Shown: positions 5,717-6,083 of the stretch, piece by piece
Numbering within the stretch: position 1 is the stretch's first letter
Layout of the letters: each line of letters opens with the position of its first letter
Origin: Comamonas sp. lk
GTDB lineage: Bacteria; Pseudomonadota; Gammaproteobacteria; Burkholderiales; Burkholderiaceae_C
NCBI GenBank assembly: GCA_945901215.1
Contig: CAMDKE010000178.1
Span: 1 to 6,083 of the forward strand
DNA length: 6,083 nucleotides
Direction: 5' to 3'
Program-made: the position numbers and the translations under genes
Notes under the pieces: model-generated
Told to the model about the DNA's origin: nothing
The model's database searches: none
The model's input: only the letters and a program-made list of their open reading frames with translations

Positions 5717-6083
5717 CCGTCATGTTGAAACCCTGGATCTACCAAACGCTGGGTTGGGCCGCCGCAGGTCTGGCGGCATGCGCCCTGCTAGTGACCCCGA
5801 TGGCGCACGCCCAAACCGCGCCGGTACTGGTGATGGCGTCCACCACATCGACCGAGCAATCGGGGCTTTTTTCGCACCTGCTGCCGGCGTTTTCCCAGGC
5901 CACAGGCGTTCAGGTGAAGGTAGTGGCTCTGGGCACCGGCCAGGCGATTGACATGGGCCGCCGGGGCGACGCCGATGTGCTGTTCGTGCACGACCAGGTG
6001 GCTGAGGAAAAAGTGGTGGCTGAAGGGTTTGCCATCAAACGCTACCCCGTGATGTACAACGACTTTGTGCTGGTGGGGCCAGG
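5713..6083 (+). CDS. tupA: Tungstate-binding periplasmic protein TupA (3'-truncated by window edge)
   Basis: This is the N-terminal 123 residues of the extracytoplasmic binding protein that captures tungstate and delivers it to TupBC. After a leader with Lys6 and a hydrophobic core, AHA/Q (31-34) is a likely signal peptidase I site. The mature part begins with VLVMASTTSTEQSGLF, whose TTST segment is the anion-binding signature of TupA. It continues with the family blocks LGTGQAIDMGRRGDADVLF, VHD and YNDFVLVGP. These separate it from ModA. The gene has no stop because it runs off the right edge; about 150 more residues are expected. Cys23 in LAAC resembles a lipobox, so lipoprotein anchoring is an alternative to free secretion. 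The start is fixed by a strong AAAGGAG ribosome site and the ATGA overlap with tupC. Confidence 0.93.
   Translation, partial: MTVMLKPWIYQTLGWAAAGLAACALLVTPMAHAQTAPVLVMASTTSTEQSGLFSHLLPAFSQATGVQVKVVALGTGQAIDMGRRGDADVLFVHDQVAEEKVVAEGFAIKRYPVMYNDFVLVGP

Noticed and set aside
4212..6083. Reading the transporter as molybdate ModBCA
   Set aside because: The ATPase lacks a TOBE domain, and the binding protein has the TTST, GTGQA and YNDFVLVGP blocks of TupA rather than ModA.

Overview
The window holds a compact tungsten-dependent aldehyde oxidation module from a GC-rich proteobacterium. The gene order and protein types most resemble the aorABCDE clusters of Betaproteobacteria (Aromatoleum, and Burkholderiales such as the Rhodoferax/Polaromonas group). 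The organism is inferred from memory of these families and no search was run. Nothing indicates a mobile element, CRISPR array, tRNA or rRNA.

Left half, + strand, bases 1-3042: four co-directional genes with short gaps, probably one operon that begins upstream of the window. (1) The C-terminal part of the catalytic W-pterin/[4Fe-4S] subunit of aldehyde:ferredoxin oxidoreductase (AorB type), cut by the left edge. (2) A complete FAD/pyridine-nucleotide oxidoreductase subunit (AorC type). (3) A MoaD/ThiS-like sulfur carrier ending in Gly-Gly (AorD type). (4) A 99-residue conserved protein of unknown function (AorE type). The polyferredoxin-like AorA subunit would be expected just upstream, outside the window.

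Middle, - strand, bases 3064-4182: a regulator with a ModE-like winged helix-turn-helix at the N-terminus and a periplasmic-binding-protein-like (PBP-like) sensor domain. It converges on aorE with a 21-bp gap. It diverges from the transporter genes across a very short shared control region, where a plausible promoter and an imperfect ModE-like operator can be read.

Right half, + strand, bases 4212-6083: tupB, tupC and the start of tupA, the permease, ATPase and binding protein of a tungstate ABC importer. The three genes are joined by two ATGA stop/start overlaps, and tupA is cut by the right edge.

Working model: TupABC imports tungstate. The ModE-like regulator probably senses cellular tungstate, molybdate or metal-pterin cofactor and sets tup expression. 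AorD and AorE probably help make or insert the W-pterin cofactor. AorB oxidises aldehydes to acids (or the reverse), and AorC links the electrons to NAD(H). Import and catalysis are direct family-level calls; the sensing ligand and the AorD/AorE roles are inference.
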